Notes: a model not told the origin generated them from the sequence alone. Shown: positions 1 to 9,387, numbered from the stretch's first letter. The stretch is 64,000 nt of DNA from CAYSRC01 sp964446385 (GCA_964446385.1 CAYUOH010000009.1:1-64000); one strand, 5' to 3'. Program-made: numbers and translations.

Positions 1-26
1 CAGTTCGATTCTGCTCAACAGCTCCA
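1..26 (+). tRNA. tRNA, 3' end only (possibly tRNA-Thr)
   Basis: The window opens inside a tRNA. A T-arm (CAG, loop TTCGATT, CTG) is followed by the acceptor strand CAACAGC, discriminator T and an encoded CCA ending at 26. The anticodon lies outside the window. A GCTG-type acceptor with T73 fits Firmicute tRNA-Thr, but this is inference from a fragment. Confidence 0.7.
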
Positions 27-27
27 T

Positions 28-60
28 AAAAGCGGCGGAAAATATTCCGCTGCTTTTTTA
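28..60 (+). terminator. Rho-independent terminator after the tRNA
   Basis: A GC-rich stem (AGCGGCGGAA / TTCCGCTGCT, one G:T pair) with loop AATA is followed by a run of T. It lies directly after the tRNA CCA end. Confidence 0.85.
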
Positions 61-129
61 TTTATTTATAGTTGAAATTATTGAAGTACTTTTTATAAGC
101 ACATCATTATCACCGGACATATCATATAG

Positions 130-273
130 GAAATCCCCAAGACACCCTCTCTGCAGGATTACATCCATGCCCTGCACTGCCTTCTGCACGAAGTCCCTGG
201 GATACAAAAGAGAGAACAAGAAAAATTCTTCTTGACGGACTCAGCAGATAATCAAAAGAACAGAAGGGGTTAA
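130..273 (+). other. Short open frame in the tRNA-murD gap, possible gene remnant
   Basis: The 61-358 gap contains a 47-codon stretch without stops (130-273). It has no ATG with a ribosome site, and its residues look protein-like (SLQDYIHALHCLLHEVPG...). It may be the decayed end of a former gene or chance. I see no confident murD promoter in the gap and nothing else recognisable. Confidence 0.2.
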
Positions 274-358
274 TTCTATACTCAATTCAACCATTCTTTA
301 TTTTTTTAGCGGTTTGTAATAATATTTACTTATGAAATTTAACAGGGGCTTTATTTAT

Positions 359-1747
359 ATGAACAGAAAACTTGCCGAATACAACAAATATATAAAAGGA
401 AAGAAGGTCGCCTTGCTGGGCGCCGGCTTAAGCCATCGCGAGATTATACCTCAGTTTGTGGAAAAGGGCGCGATTGTGACCCTATGCGACCGCAAGAGTT
501 TTGAGGACCTAGGCGAATACGGAGAAAAACTCCGCGCCCTGGGCGTAAGTTTTTGCCTAGGCAACGGATACCTTTCAACCCTTCGTGATTTCGACATTGT
601 TTTCAGGACGCCCGGCATCGATTACACCAAGCCTGAGATACAGAACGCCTTATCCGCGGGCGTGACCCTTACGTCAGAGATGGAAACCTTCTTCGACCTC
701 TGCCCCTCACGAACTATCGGCGTTACCGGAAGCGACGGCAAAACCACTACTACCACCATAATCGCAAGATCGCTTGAGACCGCGGGGTATACAGTGCATC
801 TCGGCGGGAACATCGGCCGTCCTCTGCTCCCAATAATCGACGAGGTTAAGCCGGAGGATATTGCCGTTGTGGAGCTTTCAAGCTTTCAACTTATCTCCAT
901 GAAGACAAGCCCGGACATCTCGGTCGTTACCAACATGGCGCCCAACCATCTGGACCACCACAAGGATATGCAGGAGTACATTGACGCCAAGCGCAACATT
1001 CTGTTGCACCAGAGTGCAGACGACATCGCTGTACTTAATTATGAGAATGAAATAACCCGCGGAATGGCGTCCGATGTAAAGGGCACGCTTCGCTGGTTCA
1101 GCAAATGCCGCCCAATTGAGAACGGCACATATATAAACGAAAACAATCATCTGATTTTCTGCGAAAACGGCTGCGAAAGCGACATAATGGACCTTATGAC
1201 CATAAAGCTTCCCGGTGCGCACAACCGTGAAAATGTCGCCACAGCAGCGGCCGTGGTCCTCCCTATTACTGGGCCAGAAAAGTTCGTGAATTTCGTGACG
1301 GATTTCTGCGGCGTGGAGCACAGAATTGAGCTTACGCGCATAAAGGACGGCGTAAGCTGGTACAACGATTCCATCGGAACCTCGCCGACACGAACAGTAG
1401 CAGGCCTGCGCTCCTTCGACAAAAAGCTTATACTCATTGCCGGTGGATATGACAAGAAGATAAGCTATGCGCCTCTGGCTCCCGAAATAACGGAGCGTGT
1501 TAAGGTTCTGCTTGTGTGCGGCGACACCGCCGACAAGATAGTTTACGAGGTCGAGGCAATCGGCTATGACCTTAAGGAACTTGTTATCGAAAAGCTTGAA
1601 AATCTTGAAGAATGCGTAAAGAGGGCGAACGAACTCGCGAAGAGCGGCGATGTTGTGCTGATGTCGCCGGCCTCCGCCAGCTTTGACAGATATCCCAATT
1701 TCGAGGTCAGGGGACAGCATTTCAAATCCCTTGTGGCCGCCTTGTAA
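359..1747 (+). CDS. murD: UDP-N-acetylmuramoylalanine--D-glutamate ligase
   Basis: Cytoplasmic Mur ligase that adds D-glutamate to UDP-MurNAc-L-Ala in peptidoglycan precursor synthesis, using ATP. The protein has an N-terminal Rossmann-like UDP-binding part (VALLGAGLSHRE), then the central ATPase domain with the Mur ligase P-loop GVTGSDGKTTTT, the MAPNHLDHH segment, and the C-terminal domain (HRIE..., YNDSIGTSPT, GGYDK). The frame is open from 332, but the ATG at 359 follows an AGGGGC ribosome site while the one at 332 has none, so 359 is chosen (462 aa, about normal length). It stands apart from any mur/dcw cluster and is followed 13 bases later by the PLP gene. Confidence 0.93.
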   Translation: MNRKLAEYNKYIKGKKVALLGAGLSHREIIPQFVEKGAIVTLCDRKSFEDLGEYGEKLRALGVSFCLGNGYLSTLRDFDIVFRTPGIDYTKPEIQNALSAGVTLTSEMETFFDLCPSRTIGVTGSDGKTTTTTIIARSLETAGYTVHLGGNIGRPLLPIIDEVKPEDIAVVELSSFQLISMKTSPDISVVTNMAPNHLDHHKDMQEYIDAKRNILLHQSADDIAVLNYENEITRGMASDVKGTLRWFSKCRPIENGTYINENNHLIFCENGCESDIMDLMTIKLPGAHNRENVATAAAVVLPITGPEKFVNFVTDFCGVEHRIELTRIKDGVSWYNDSIGTSPTRTVAGLRSFDKKLILIAGGYDKKISYAPLAPEITERVKVLLVCGDTADKIVYEVEAIGYDLKELVIEKLENLEECVKRANELAKSGDVVLMSPASASFDRYPNFEVRGQHFKSLVAAL

Positions 1748-1760
1748 CAAAGGAGCAAAA

Positions 1761-3002
1761 ATGTATATTCCCGAAGATTTACCGCAAAGAATAAAGGATA
1801 CCGACGCTAAGGTTATGGAGTTCCTGCAGCCTGTTTTTGCGGGCGTGGAGGACATCAGGGACCGCAATATTGTGCGTGTCCTGAACGCCTTCTGCAACAA
1901 CAGAATAGCCTCCCGCCACATGGGGGGCAGTACGGGCTACGGCTACGGCGACGAGGGGCGCGAGCGCCTTGACTCGCTTATGGCAGAGATTATGGGTACC
2001 GAATCGGCCTTATGTCGCGAGCAGTTCATGAGCGGAACCCACGCCCTTACCGTAGCGCTTTTCGGCCTTTTAAGGCCCGGTGATACGCTTCTTGCCGCCA
2101 CGGGCAAGCCCTACGACACACTGCTTAAGGTAATAGGCGTGGATGAGGATACGACGGGATCTCTTAAGAACTTCGGTGTGAAATATGACGAATGCCCGTT
2201 CAAAGGAACCAACCCCGATTATGAAATGATAACCGCGAAGGCGAAGAACGCTGCGGTGGTCCACGTGCAGAAATCACGAGGATATTCCCAGAGACGCTCG
2301 CTTTCCAACGCCGACGTGATGAAAATCGCAGACCTTGTTCATGGTGTAAACCCGAAAGCAGTCGTGTTTGTTGACAACTGCTACGGAGAATTCACTGAAA
2401 CGACCGAGCCGGGTCACGTAGGCGCGGACATCGTCGTCGGTTCACTTATAAAGAACGCCGGCGGCGGAATAGCCGAGACCGGTGGATATATCGCGGGCAG
2501 GGCTGACCTTGTGGAGTTCTGCGCCGACAGACTCACAGCACCTGGGACCGGAGGAGAGATAGGAAGCTGGCCAACAGGGCACAGAAACACATATCTGGGT
2601 ATCTTTATGGCTCCGCAGATTACAGCCGAGGCGGTAAAAGCAAGCATATATTCCGCTGCACTGTATACTGAGCTGGGATTTGACACGAATCCAAAGCCGG
2701 GCGAGGCCCACTATGATATTGTAACGGCGATAAATCTTTACACGCCTGAAAACCTTTGTAAATTTTGCTGCGGTATACAGGCTTATTCTCCTGTTGATTC
2801 AAATGTCGCTCCGACGCCCTGGGCTATGCCAGGATACACCGACGAGGTTATTATGGCGGCGGGAACGTTTACGGGGGGCGCGTCGATAGAGCTGAGCAGC
2901 GACGGCCCGCTGCGCGAACCGTACACCGCATATATTCAGGGCGCACTCAGTTTCATGTCAGCAAGGTATGCTTTATTAAAGACGGCAGAGGGTATTATTT
3001 AG
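1761..3002 (+). CDS. Methionine gamma-lyase-like PLP protein ('aluminum resistance protein' family)
   Basis: PLP-dependent protein of the Cys/Met-metabolism superfamily, in the branch often annotated as aluminum resistance or methionine gamma-lyase family protein (B. subtilis YnbB-like). The family features are the N-terminal HMGGSTGYGYGDEGRE segment, a cofactor region around EQFMSGTHAL, VVFVDNCYGEF with the Asp expected to contact the PLP ring, and GSLIKNAGGGIAETGG with the putative Schiff-base Lys. The start at 1761 is preceded by AGGAG; the frame is open further upstream inside murD but lacks a ribosome site there. It probably shares a transcript with murD and ends at a hairpin. The true substrate is unknown. 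Confidence 0.85.
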   Translation: MYIPEDLPQRIKDTDAKVMEFLQPVFAGVEDIRDRNIVRVLNAFCNNRIASRHMGGSTGYGYGDEGRERLDSLMAEIMGTESALCREQFMSGTHALTVALFGLLRPGDTLLAATGKPYDTLLKVIGVDEDTTGSLKNFGVKYDECPFKGTNPDYEMITAKAKNAAVVHVQKSRGYSQRRSLSNADVMKIADLVHGVNPKAVVFVDNCYGEFTETTEPGHVGADIVVGSLIKNAGGGIAETGGYIAGRADLVEFCADRLTAPGTGGEIGSWPTGHRNTYLGIFMAPQITAEAVKASIYSAALYTELGFDTNPKPGEAHYDIVTAINLYTPENLCKFCCGIQAYSPVDSNVAPTPWAMPGYTDEVIMAAGTFTGGASIELSSDGPLREPYTAYIQGALSFMSARYALLKTAEGII

Positions 3003-3008
3003 TAAAAA

Positions 3009-3034
3009 AAAGAGACTCCGACGGAGTCTCTATA
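3009..3034. terminator. Hairpin terminator, possibly bidirectional
   Basis: A perfect inverted repeat (AGAGACTCCG / CGGAGTCTCT) follows the PLP gene. A-run upstream and mixed T/A downstream mean it could stop transcription in either direction. Confidence 0.7.
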
Positions 3035-3122
3035 TTATTACTAAATAATTGTTAAATATTTAACCTTTAGTAGGGGCAATTTAGTCAAATAGCACAAAAA
3101 AATCTAATATTTTGAATTCTCA

Positions 3123-3151
3123 TTGAAATGATCCGGATAAAATGGTATAGT
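3123..3151 (+). promoter_or_regulatory. Promoter of the opp operon
   Basis: TTGAAA (3123-3128), a 17-base spacer and TATAGT (3146-3151) preceded by TG at the extended -10 position. This is a strong sigma-A-type match 88 bases before oppB. Confidence 0.75.
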
Positions 3152-3163
3152 TTCCGGTGGTAT

Positions 3164-3213
3164 GTTCTCCGATGTATCCGGTATTTTTACCCATTTTTCG
3201 GAAACGGGAGAAC
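3164..3213 (+). promoter_or_regulatory. Structured 5' leader of the opp operon
   Basis: GTTCTCC (3164-3170) can pair with GGAGAAC (3207-3213), enclosing a small GGTA/TACC hairpin. It lies between the predicted transcription start (about 3158) and oppB. It does not match a riboswitch class I know. Confidence 0.4.
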
Positions 3214-3238
3214 AGAATTCGAATAAAAAGGTGAAGAA

Positions 3239-4183
3239 ATGGGCACATATATTTTAAAGAGAATCGGGGTTGCCATTCTGACCCTCCTTCTTATTATGAC
3301 AATTACGTTCCTGCTGATGAATGCGGTTCCCGGCAGTCCTTTTCTTACGGAAAAATCCACGGCCGAGATGATCGCCAAGGCTAACGAAAAATACGGTCTT
3401 GATAAGCCACTGTATATCCAGCTTCTTAATTACATCAAGGGCTATCTTAAGGGAGATATGGGCGTATCCCTCAAGATGCAGGAGGGTACCGCCGTCACAA
3501 AGATTATTTTCAACGAAGGCAAGTTCGGCCTTTCCATCCGGCTGGGCCTTTTCGCGGCGCTTATTGCCATTGTTATAGGCATTCCTCTGGGAGTCCTCGC
3601 GGCGTCCAACCGCGAAAACTGGGTCGACAGCGTACTCCGCGTTATCACGACTATCGGCGTCGCGGTTCCGAGCTTCGTCCTTTGTTCCACTCTTCTTATT
3701 TTCTTGGGCGTAAAGCTTAACTGGCTGCCTGTTATCTCCGGAAGTCTCGAGAGCTGGAAGGAATACGTAGGCCCCTTAATAGCACTTTCTTTCTATCCCA
3801 TGTGCTATATCGCCAAGCTTACGCGCACAAGCATGCTTGACGCCATCAACCAAGACTACATTCGCACGGCGAAGGCTAAGGGCGTAAAGAGTAAGGTTAT
3901 CCTCTTCAAACATGCCCTTCGCAACTCGCTTATCCCGGTTATCACATATCTTGGACCAATGCTTGCGGGTATCGTTACCGGCGGATTCGTTACCGAGCAG
4001 ACATTCCAGATCCCCGGTCTGGGCAAGTATTTCATCTCAAGCATACTTAACCGCGATTATCCCATCATTATGGGCACCACCATTGTACTGTCCGCGCTAG
4101 TCGTTATCATGAACCTTATCGTCGACGTAGCATACAAACTGGTTGATCCCCGAATTTCGCTTACAAAGGGGGCAACTGATTAA
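3239..4183 (+). CDS. oppB: Oligo/dipeptide ABC transporter permease (OppB/DppB type)
   Basis: Inner-membrane permease of a peptide-type ABC importer, 314 aa, normal for the family. It has an N-terminal membrane anchor (residues about 10-30), a short extracellular segment, then about five further membrane helices. The cytoplasmic EAA loop (ARTAKAKGVKSKVILFKHAL) contacts the ATPases, and the family signature VTGGFVTEQTFQIPGLG is near the C-terminus. The start is preceded by AGGTGA. It is first in the oppBCDF-A operon and overlaps oppC by one base. Nickel transporters share this fold, so the substrate is inferred from the SBP_bac_5 lipoprotein encoded downstream. Confidence 0.92.
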   Translation: MGTYILKRIGVAILTLLLIMTITFLLMNAVPGSPFLTEKSTAEMIAKANEKYGLDKPLYIQLLNYIKGYLKGDMGVSLKMQEGTAVTKIIFNEGKFGLSIRLGLFAALIAIVIGIPLGVLAASNRENWVDSVLRVITTIGVAVPSFVLCSTLLIFLGVKLNWLPVISGSLESWKEYVGPLIALSFYPMCYIAKLTRTSMLDAINQDYIRTAKAKGVKSKVILFKHALRNSLIPVITYLGPMLAGIVTGGFVTEQTFQIPGLGKYFISSILNRDYPIIMGTTIVLSALVVIMNLIVDVAYKLVDPRISLTKGATD

Positions 4184-5544
4184 TGATGAATTTTAATATT
4201 TTCCACTTCAACGAAGGCAAAATTCCTCCCCTTGAAAGTTTCTCCTCATCCGATTTTGAGGCCGCGACGGCCGAAGAAAAGGAAAACATGGTCGAAACCC
4301 GTAAAAGCGTTTCCTACTGGAAGGACGCCTACAGGCGTTTTTGCACAAACAAGGTTTCGGTCGGTGCTTTCTACCTTTTCGTACTTATCTTCCTGTTTTC
4401 ATATCTCGGCCCTACGCTTATTCCCTACAATTATTTTGACCAGTACCGAAGCTCGCAAAAGCTGGGCCCCGGAGAGTTTTCCGAAAAAGAACAACTTGTA
4501 ATGCAGGCGACGGACTATTCCGACGGATTTTACGCCACTGTCCTTATCCCGGGTTCGCTCAACTCGCTCTCGAAAAAAACCGATTATTTCTTTGAATACA
4601 AGAAAACCGAGTACTCCTTCTACAACGAGAAGAACCTTTCCGATGCGATTATCATGTTCAACGAGGGTTCCGAAAATCCCCTGACATATGTCAAGGAAAA
4701 TGCCTTCGAGGACGGTGAAATCACGGATGACGAAATCAACGTCATCGAATACTCGATAGACTCCGTGCCCGAAGGCGCAGTCGAAATTAAACTTATAAAA
4801 AAGCTGTTCAAGCATGTGTTCGGCACCGACAGCCAGGGAAGAGATCTTATGGCCCGTACCATGTACGGTGGCCGTGTTTCCATTGCGGTCGGTATCATAG
4901 CCGCTCTTATTGTTCTTGTAATAGGCTCAATATACGGCTCCATATCCGGTCTTGCAGGCGGCAAGGTCGACTTTATTATGATGCGCCTTGTTGATATTAT
5001 CTACTCCGTTCCGGACGTTCTGATAGTGCTTCTTCTCCAGGTGGTTCTAAAACAGCCCCTGCAGAACTGGCTTGACTCCGCGGGCGGACCATTTGCCCGC
5101 ACCATGTCCCAGCTGGGCGTGGGTATAATATCCATATTTATTACATTCGCATGTCTCTACTGGGTTGGTATGAGCCGTATAGTAAGAGGACAGGTTCTCC
5201 AACTTAAGGAGCAGGAATTTGTCACAGCCGCACGTGCTCTGGGTGTCCCCACAAATCGCATTATAAAACGCCATCTGCTTCCCAACTGCGTGGGACAGCT
5301 TGTTATCGCGACATGTCTTCAGATTCCCAGCGCCATTTTCCTTGAAAGTTTCTTGTCTTTCCTGGGACTCGGTGTATCCATCCCCATGACGTCTCTGGGC
5401 TCGCTCTGCTCTGACGCTCTCGATAGCATCACGCTTTATCCGTACCGGCTCCTTTTCCCGGGTATTATCCTTACGCTTCTGGTTCTTTCACTGAACCTTG
5501 TGGGTGACGGTATCCGCGATTCGCTTGATCCGCGACTTAAATAA
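4183..5544 (+). CDS. oppC: Oligo/dipeptide ABC transporter permease (OppC/DppC type) with long extracellular insert
   Basis: Second permease of the importer, partner of OppB. It has a hydrophilic N-terminal tail of about 60 residues, a first membrane helix (LFVLIFLFSYLGPTLIPY), then a roughly 130-residue extracellular region before the conserved FGTDSQGRDLMARTMYGGRVS motif, and the remaining helices with the EAA loop (FVTAARALGVPTNRIIKRH). At 453 aa it is much longer than the usual roughly 300 aa; the excess is the tail plus the insert between helices 1 and 2. Long-loop OppC forms occur in other Firmicutes. Translation is coupled to oppB through a TAATG overlap. Confidence 0.9.
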   Translation: MMNFNIFHFNEGKIPPLESFSSSDFEAATAEEKENMVETRKSVSYWKDAYRRFCTNKVSVGAFYLFVLIFLFSYLGPTLIPYNYFDQYRSSQKLGPGEFSEKEQLVMQATDYSDGFYATVLIPGSLNSLSKKTDYFFEYKKTEYSFYNEKNLSDAIIMFNEGSENPLTYVKENAFEDGEITDDEINVIEYSIDSVPEGAVEIKLIKKLFKHVFGTDSQGRDLMARTMYGGRVSIAVGIIAALIVLVIGSIYGSISGLAGGKVDFIMMRLVDIIYSVPDVLIVLLLQVVLKQPLQNWLDSAGGPFARTMSQLGVGIISIFITFACLYWVGMSRIVRGQVLQLKEQEFVTAARALGVPTNRIIKRHLLPNCVGQLVIATCLQIPSAIFLESFLSFLGLGVSIPMTSLGSLCSDALDSITLYPYRLLFPGIILTLLVLSLNLVGDGIRDSLDPRLK

Positions 5545-5556
5545 GGAGACAGTATT

Positions 5557-6582
5557 ATGGATGAAAAAACATTAAACAACGTACAGGAAGACAACCTTCT
5601 TGAAGTAAAGGACCTTAAAGTTTCATTCTTCACCCACGCCGGCGAAGTAAAGGCTGTAGACGGAATTTCCTATTCTCTTGGAAAAAACGAGGTTATGGGA
5701 ATTGTGGGCGAGTCTGGTTCCGGCAAGAGCGTAGAGGCATACTCCATAATTGGTCTTCTACAGAATCCCGGAAAGGTTATCGGCGGTTCCATAACCTTTG
5801 AGGGTGATGACGTACTTGCTTACGACGAGGAACAGATGCGTCAGTTCCGTGGCAATAAAGTCAGCATGATTTTCCAGAACCCGATGACCTGTCTGAACCC
5901 GGTATACACAATCGGCAACCAGCTTATGGAAGCCGCCATGTGCCACGACATCACGATAACAAAAGAAGAGGCCCGCGCCCGCGCCATCGAGATGCTTACG
6001 CTTGTTGGCATAAACAACCCCGAAAAGCGAATGGACCAGTATCCTCATGAGCATTCCGGCGGAATGCGACAGAGGGTCATGATAGCTATGGGTCTTATCT
6101 GCCAGCCAAAGCTTTTAATTGCCGACGAGCCTACGACCGCCCTTGACGTTACCATCCAGGCCCAGATAATCGAGCTGATGAAGGACATCCAGAAGAAAAC
6201 GGGAATGTCTATTATCTTTATTACCCACAACCTCGGTGTTGTGGCGGAGATCTGCGACAGGGTTTCAGTAATGTATGCAGGCCACATAGTGGAGCAGGGT
6301 ACTGTCAACGATATTTTCTACAATCCGCAGCATCCGTACACAAAGGGACTTTTGTGCAGTATGCCCCGCGTGGACGAAATATCAAAGGAGAGGCTTATCC
6401 CCATCGAGGGTACACCGGTCGACCTTCTTGACCCGCCCAAAGGCTGCGCATTCGGACCCCGTTGCGAGAACTGCCTTAAGATATGTGTTGAAAAGAATCC
6501 TCCTCTGCTTCAAGTAGGCGAGAAGAGTCATCTTTCGGCTTGCTGGAAGCACGTAAGGGAAATGAAGGAGGCTAAAGACTGA
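5557..6582 (+). CDS. oppD: Peptide ABC transporter ATP-binding protein (OppD/DppD type)
   Basis: Cytoplasmic ATPase subunit powering the importer. It contains Walker A GESGSGKS, the Q-loop (IFQNPMTCLNP), signature HSGGMRQRVMIA, Walker B LLIADEPTTALD and the H-loop THN. The C-terminal oligopeptide-transporter domain (oligo_HPY) carries a Cys motif (GCAFGPRCENCLKIC); in related proteins such cysteines bind an Fe-S cluster. At 341 aa it is of normal length. It follows oppC after 12 bases with a GGAG ribosome site and overlaps oppF by one base. Confidence 0.93.
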   Translation: MDEKTLNNVQEDNLLEVKDLKVSFFTHAGEVKAVDGISYSLGKNEVMGIVGESGSGKSVEAYSIIGLLQNPGKVIGGSITFEGDDVLAYDEEQMRQFRGNKVSMIFQNPMTCLNPVYTIGNQLMEAAMCHDITITKEEARARAIEMLTLVGINNPEKRMDQYPHEHSGGMRQRVMIAMGLICQPKLLIADEPTTALDVTIQAQIIELMKDIQKKTGMSIIFITHNLGVVAEICDRVSVMYAGHIVEQGTVNDIFYNPQHPYTKGLLCSMPRVDEISKERLIPIEGTPVDLLDPPKGCAFGPRCENCLKICVEKNPPLLQVGEKSHLSACWKHVREMKEAKD

Positions 6583-7571
6583 TGAACGAAAAGAAAAAAC
6601 TCGTTGAGGTCGAAAACCTCCGCAAATATTTTTCTGTTAAGGAAGGTATCAGAAAGAAAAGTTACATCCAGGCAGTAGAGGATGTTTCATTCTATATCTA
6701 TCAGGGCGAGACCCTCGGAGTGGTCGGCGAATCCGGCTGCGGCAAAACCACGATGGGCAGGACTCTTTTAAGACTTTACGAGCCAACGTCTGGTAAAATA
6801 GTCTACGACGGAACCACAATCTACGACAGCTATACCAAAACAGCCCTTCCCATGCTTTCATATCGCAAAAAGATACAGATTATATTCCAGGATCCCTCAG
6901 CCTCACTTGACCCCAGAATGACTGTCGGCGAGATAATAGGAGAGGCTCTTCAGGTACACAGGCCTGACCTTAATAAAAAAGGATACCGGGAAAGAATCAA
7001 CGAGCTTCTAGACACGGTCGGACTGAACACTGAGCATTCAAACCGTTTCCCCCACGAATTTTCCGGCGGCCAGCAGCAGCGTGTTGGCATCGCGAGGGCT
7101 CTTGCGGTGGAACCGGAATTCATCGTCTGCGACGAGCCGGTCTCGGCTCTGGACGTTTCTATCCAGTCGCAGATAGTAAACATGCTTGAGGATCTTCAGC
7201 AGGAAAAAAACCTTACATATCTATTCATAGCCCACGATATAAGCGTAGTGCGTCATATTTCCAACCGTATCGCGGTTATGTACCTGGGTCAGATGGTTGA
7301 GCTTGCTGAAAGCTACGAGCTTTGCACCCATCCTCTGCACCCCTACACCGAATCCCTCTTAAGCGCGGTCCCTCTGCCTGATCCCGAAAAGACCAGGGCA
7401 AAGCAGCGTATTATTCTCGAGGGAGACGTCCCAAGTCCGCTTAACCCGCCGAAAGGATGCCGTTTCCACACAAGGTGCCCATACGCCACTGATATATGCA
7501 GGGAATGCGCCCCCGAATGGAAAGATTACGGAAGCGGCCATTACGCGGCATGCCACAAACTTGACGAATAA
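6582..7571 (+). CDS. oppF: Peptide ABC transporter ATP-binding protein (OppF/DppF type)
   Basis: Second ATPase, forming a heterodimer with OppD. Walker A is GESGCGKTT, the Q-loop IFQDPSASLDPRM, the signature FSGGQQQRVGIARAL, Walker B FIVCDEPVSALD and the H-loop AHD. The C-terminal oligo_HPY part has GCRFHTRCPYATDIC. The length of 329 aa is typical. Translation is coupled to oppD through the shared A of TGATG, with AAGGAGG just upstream. Confidence 0.93.
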   Translation: MNEKKKLVEVENLRKYFSVKEGIRKKSYIQAVEDVSFYIYQGETLGVVGESGCGKTTMGRTLLRLYEPTSGKIVYDGTTIYDSYTKTALPMLSYRKKIQIIFQDPSASLDPRMTVGEIIGEALQVHRPDLNKKGYRERINELLDTVGLNTEHSNRFPHEFSGGQQQRVGIARALAVEPEFIVCDEPVSALDVSIQSQIVNMLEDLQQEKNLTYLFIAHDISVVRHISNRIAVMYLGQMVELAESYELCTHPLHPYTESLLSAVPLPDPEKTRAKQRIILEGDVPSPLNPPKGCRFHTRCPYATDICRECAPEWKDYGSGHYAACHKLDE

Positions 7572-7639
7572 CGATTTTGGGGCATAATATACTAGTACAA
7601 GTCCATCAGGACATGTATATATAAAATGGAGGTTTAATA

Positions 7640-9373
7640 ATGAAAAAATTAATCGCTTTGCTTCTTGTTCTCTGCATGATTTTTGCTTTGAGCGCCTGCG
7701 GCAAAAAAGAAGAACCCGCACCCGAAGCACCTGCAGCTCCTGTAGAAGAAGAACCGGTAGACGAAGGACCGTTCGTTATCAACGCGTGCATCGCTTCCGA
7801 ACCGGAGACCATCGACCCTACGATGATCAGCTCTGTTGACGGCAACACATACGTCAACCATTTGTTCGAAAACCTTTTGCGTTACTCCCCCACCGACACC
7901 CAGGCCGGTGAAGACCCCAAGATGATGACCGCTGAGCTTGAGCTCGGTCAGGCCAAGGAATATACCATCTCCGACGACGGTCTGGTATACACTTTCACAC
8001 TCCGTGACGACATTTTCTGGTCCGACGGCGAGCCCGTAAAGGCTCAGGACTTCGTTTATTCATGGCAGCGCGTCTGCAATCCCGATCAGGCTGCTGACTA
8101 CGGCTATCTGCTCGCGGACGTAGCCGTTGCCGGTGCTTATGAAGTTTACTATGAGGGCGCCGATCCCGATACACTTGGCATCAAGGCTCTCGATGACAAG
8201 ACTGTTGAAATCACACTGACAAATGCAACACCGTTCTTCCTTCAGATCTGCGCTTTTGGCAACCTTATGCCTCTCCGCCAGGATATTATAGAAGAGTACG
8301 GCGATACCTGGACAGACGCTGAGAACCTTGTCGGCAACGGTCCCTATGTCATGAACGAATGGGTACACGACAGCTATATTTCCATGGTCCCCAACGAAAA
8401 GTACTGGGATATAGAGAATGTCGGCCCCGACGAGATCAAGTGGAATCTCTCCGACGACGAGACAGCTATCCTTTCCTCCTATCAGGCCGGCGAGTATGAT
8501 TTTGTCGAATCTGTTCCCACCGATCAGATTCCTGGTCTGCAGGAATCCGGCGATCTCTACATTCTGCCTGCTGTTACCACTTACTATCTGTATCTGAACA
8601 ATGATAATCTTACCGACTGGCGTGTACGCGCTGCCATCGCCCTTGCGATCGACCGCGAGAACATCGTTGAAAATATCACCCAGGCGGGTCAGATTCCCGC
8701 AGCCAGCCTTGTAACCGGTGGTATCACCGATTCCACAGGCGCAATGTGGCAGAACGGTACAGGTAACGGCGACGTTATGTGGAAGGCTCTTGTTGAAATG
8801 TATCCCGATTATGACCTTTCTGAGTATGCCGACCGCTGCGAGCTTGCTAAGGAACTCCTGGCTGCCGCTGTCGAAGACGGCTTTGACGCAAACGTAACAC
8901 TGCCTTACCGCTTCAACAACCTGGGTGCCCACGGCACAATAGCCGAGGCGGTCCAGCAGGATCTTAACAGCGTTCTCGGACTGAACATCACCATGGACTC
9001 CACAGAGTGGCAGGTTTACACCGATACACTCGACACCGACCGTGAATGGGCCATCTCCCGTCTCGGCTGGCAGGCAGACTATCTTGACGCTTCCTCCTTC
9101 CTTGACCTGTTCAAGACCGGCGGCTCCTACAACTACAGCCGTTGGAGCAACACCGCTTACGACGAACTTTGCAACCAGTACAAGACTATGGAAGGCGGCA
9201 CAGAGCGTGACGCCGTCATGTACGAAGCAGAAGAGGTTCTCTTCGGTGAAGGCGGATTTGCTGTATGTCCTCTGTACTACTACACCAACTCCTATTGCCT
9301 CGCTGACACTATCCAGAATTGCAGTGCTTCTACACTCGGATTCTATATCTTCACAGGCGCGACAAGAGGCTAA
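7640..9373 (+). CDS. oppA: Peptide-binding lipoprotein (OppA, SBP_bac_5 family)
   Basis: Extracellular, lipid-anchored solute-binding protein that captures peptides for OppBCDF. The signal peptide ends in a lipobox LSAC, with the lipidated Cys at about residue 20, followed by a Pro/Glu/Ala-rich linker of about 25 residues. The family 5 binding domain shows EPETIDPTMISS, FTLRDDIFWSDGEPV, DFVYSWQRV and the NGPYVMNEW region. The length is 577 aa. It is last in the operon, 68 bases after oppF, behind a small GTCC/GGAC hairpin and a GGAGG site. The spacing could allow higher expression than the membrane subunits. A strong terminator follows. Confidence 0.93.
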   Translation: MKKLIALLLVLCMIFALSACGKKEEPAPEAPAAPVEEEPVDEGPFVINACIASEPETIDPTMISSVDGNTYVNHLFENLLRYSPTDTQAGEDPKMMTAELELGQAKEYTISDDGLVYTFTLRDDIFWSDGEPVKAQDFVYSWQRVCNPDQAADYGYLLADVAVAGAYEVYYEGADPDTLGIKALDDKTVEITLTNATPFFLQICAFGNLMPLRQDIIEEYGDTWTDAENLVGNGPYVMNEWVHDSYISMVPNEKYWDIENVGPDEIKWNLSDDETAILSSYQAGEYDFVESVPTDQIPGLQESGDLYILPAVTTYYLYLNNDNLTDWRVRAAIALAIDRENIVENITQAGQIPAASLVTGGITDSTGAMWQNGTGNGDVMWKALVEMYPDYDLSEYADRCELAKELLAAAVEDGFDANVTLPYRFNNLGAHGTIAEAVQQDLNSVLGLNITMDSTEWQVYTDTLDTDREWAISRLGWQADYLDASSFLDLFKTGGSYNYSRWSNTAYDELCNQYKTMEGGTERDAVMYEAEEVLFGEGGFAVCPLYYYTNSYCLADTIQNCSASTLGFYIFTGATRG

Positions 9374-9387
9374 TTAATTTAGTAAAA

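Noticed and set aside
1..26. Window start as the 3' end of tmRNA
   Set aside because: The CAGCTCCA tail resembles tmRNA, but three extra bases between T-stem and such an acceptor do not fit. Read as a tRNA, the acceptor CAACAGC, T73 and CCA fit directly.
878..1921. 347-codon minus-strand open frame opposite murD
   Set aside because: Antisense of a clear Mur ligase gene and the start of the next gene; composition is not protein-like.
4399..4815. 138-codon minus-strand open frame opposite the OppC extracellular insert
   Set aside because: The insert is in frame with the permease and joined to conserved permease motifs on both sides; the antisense frame has no start signals.
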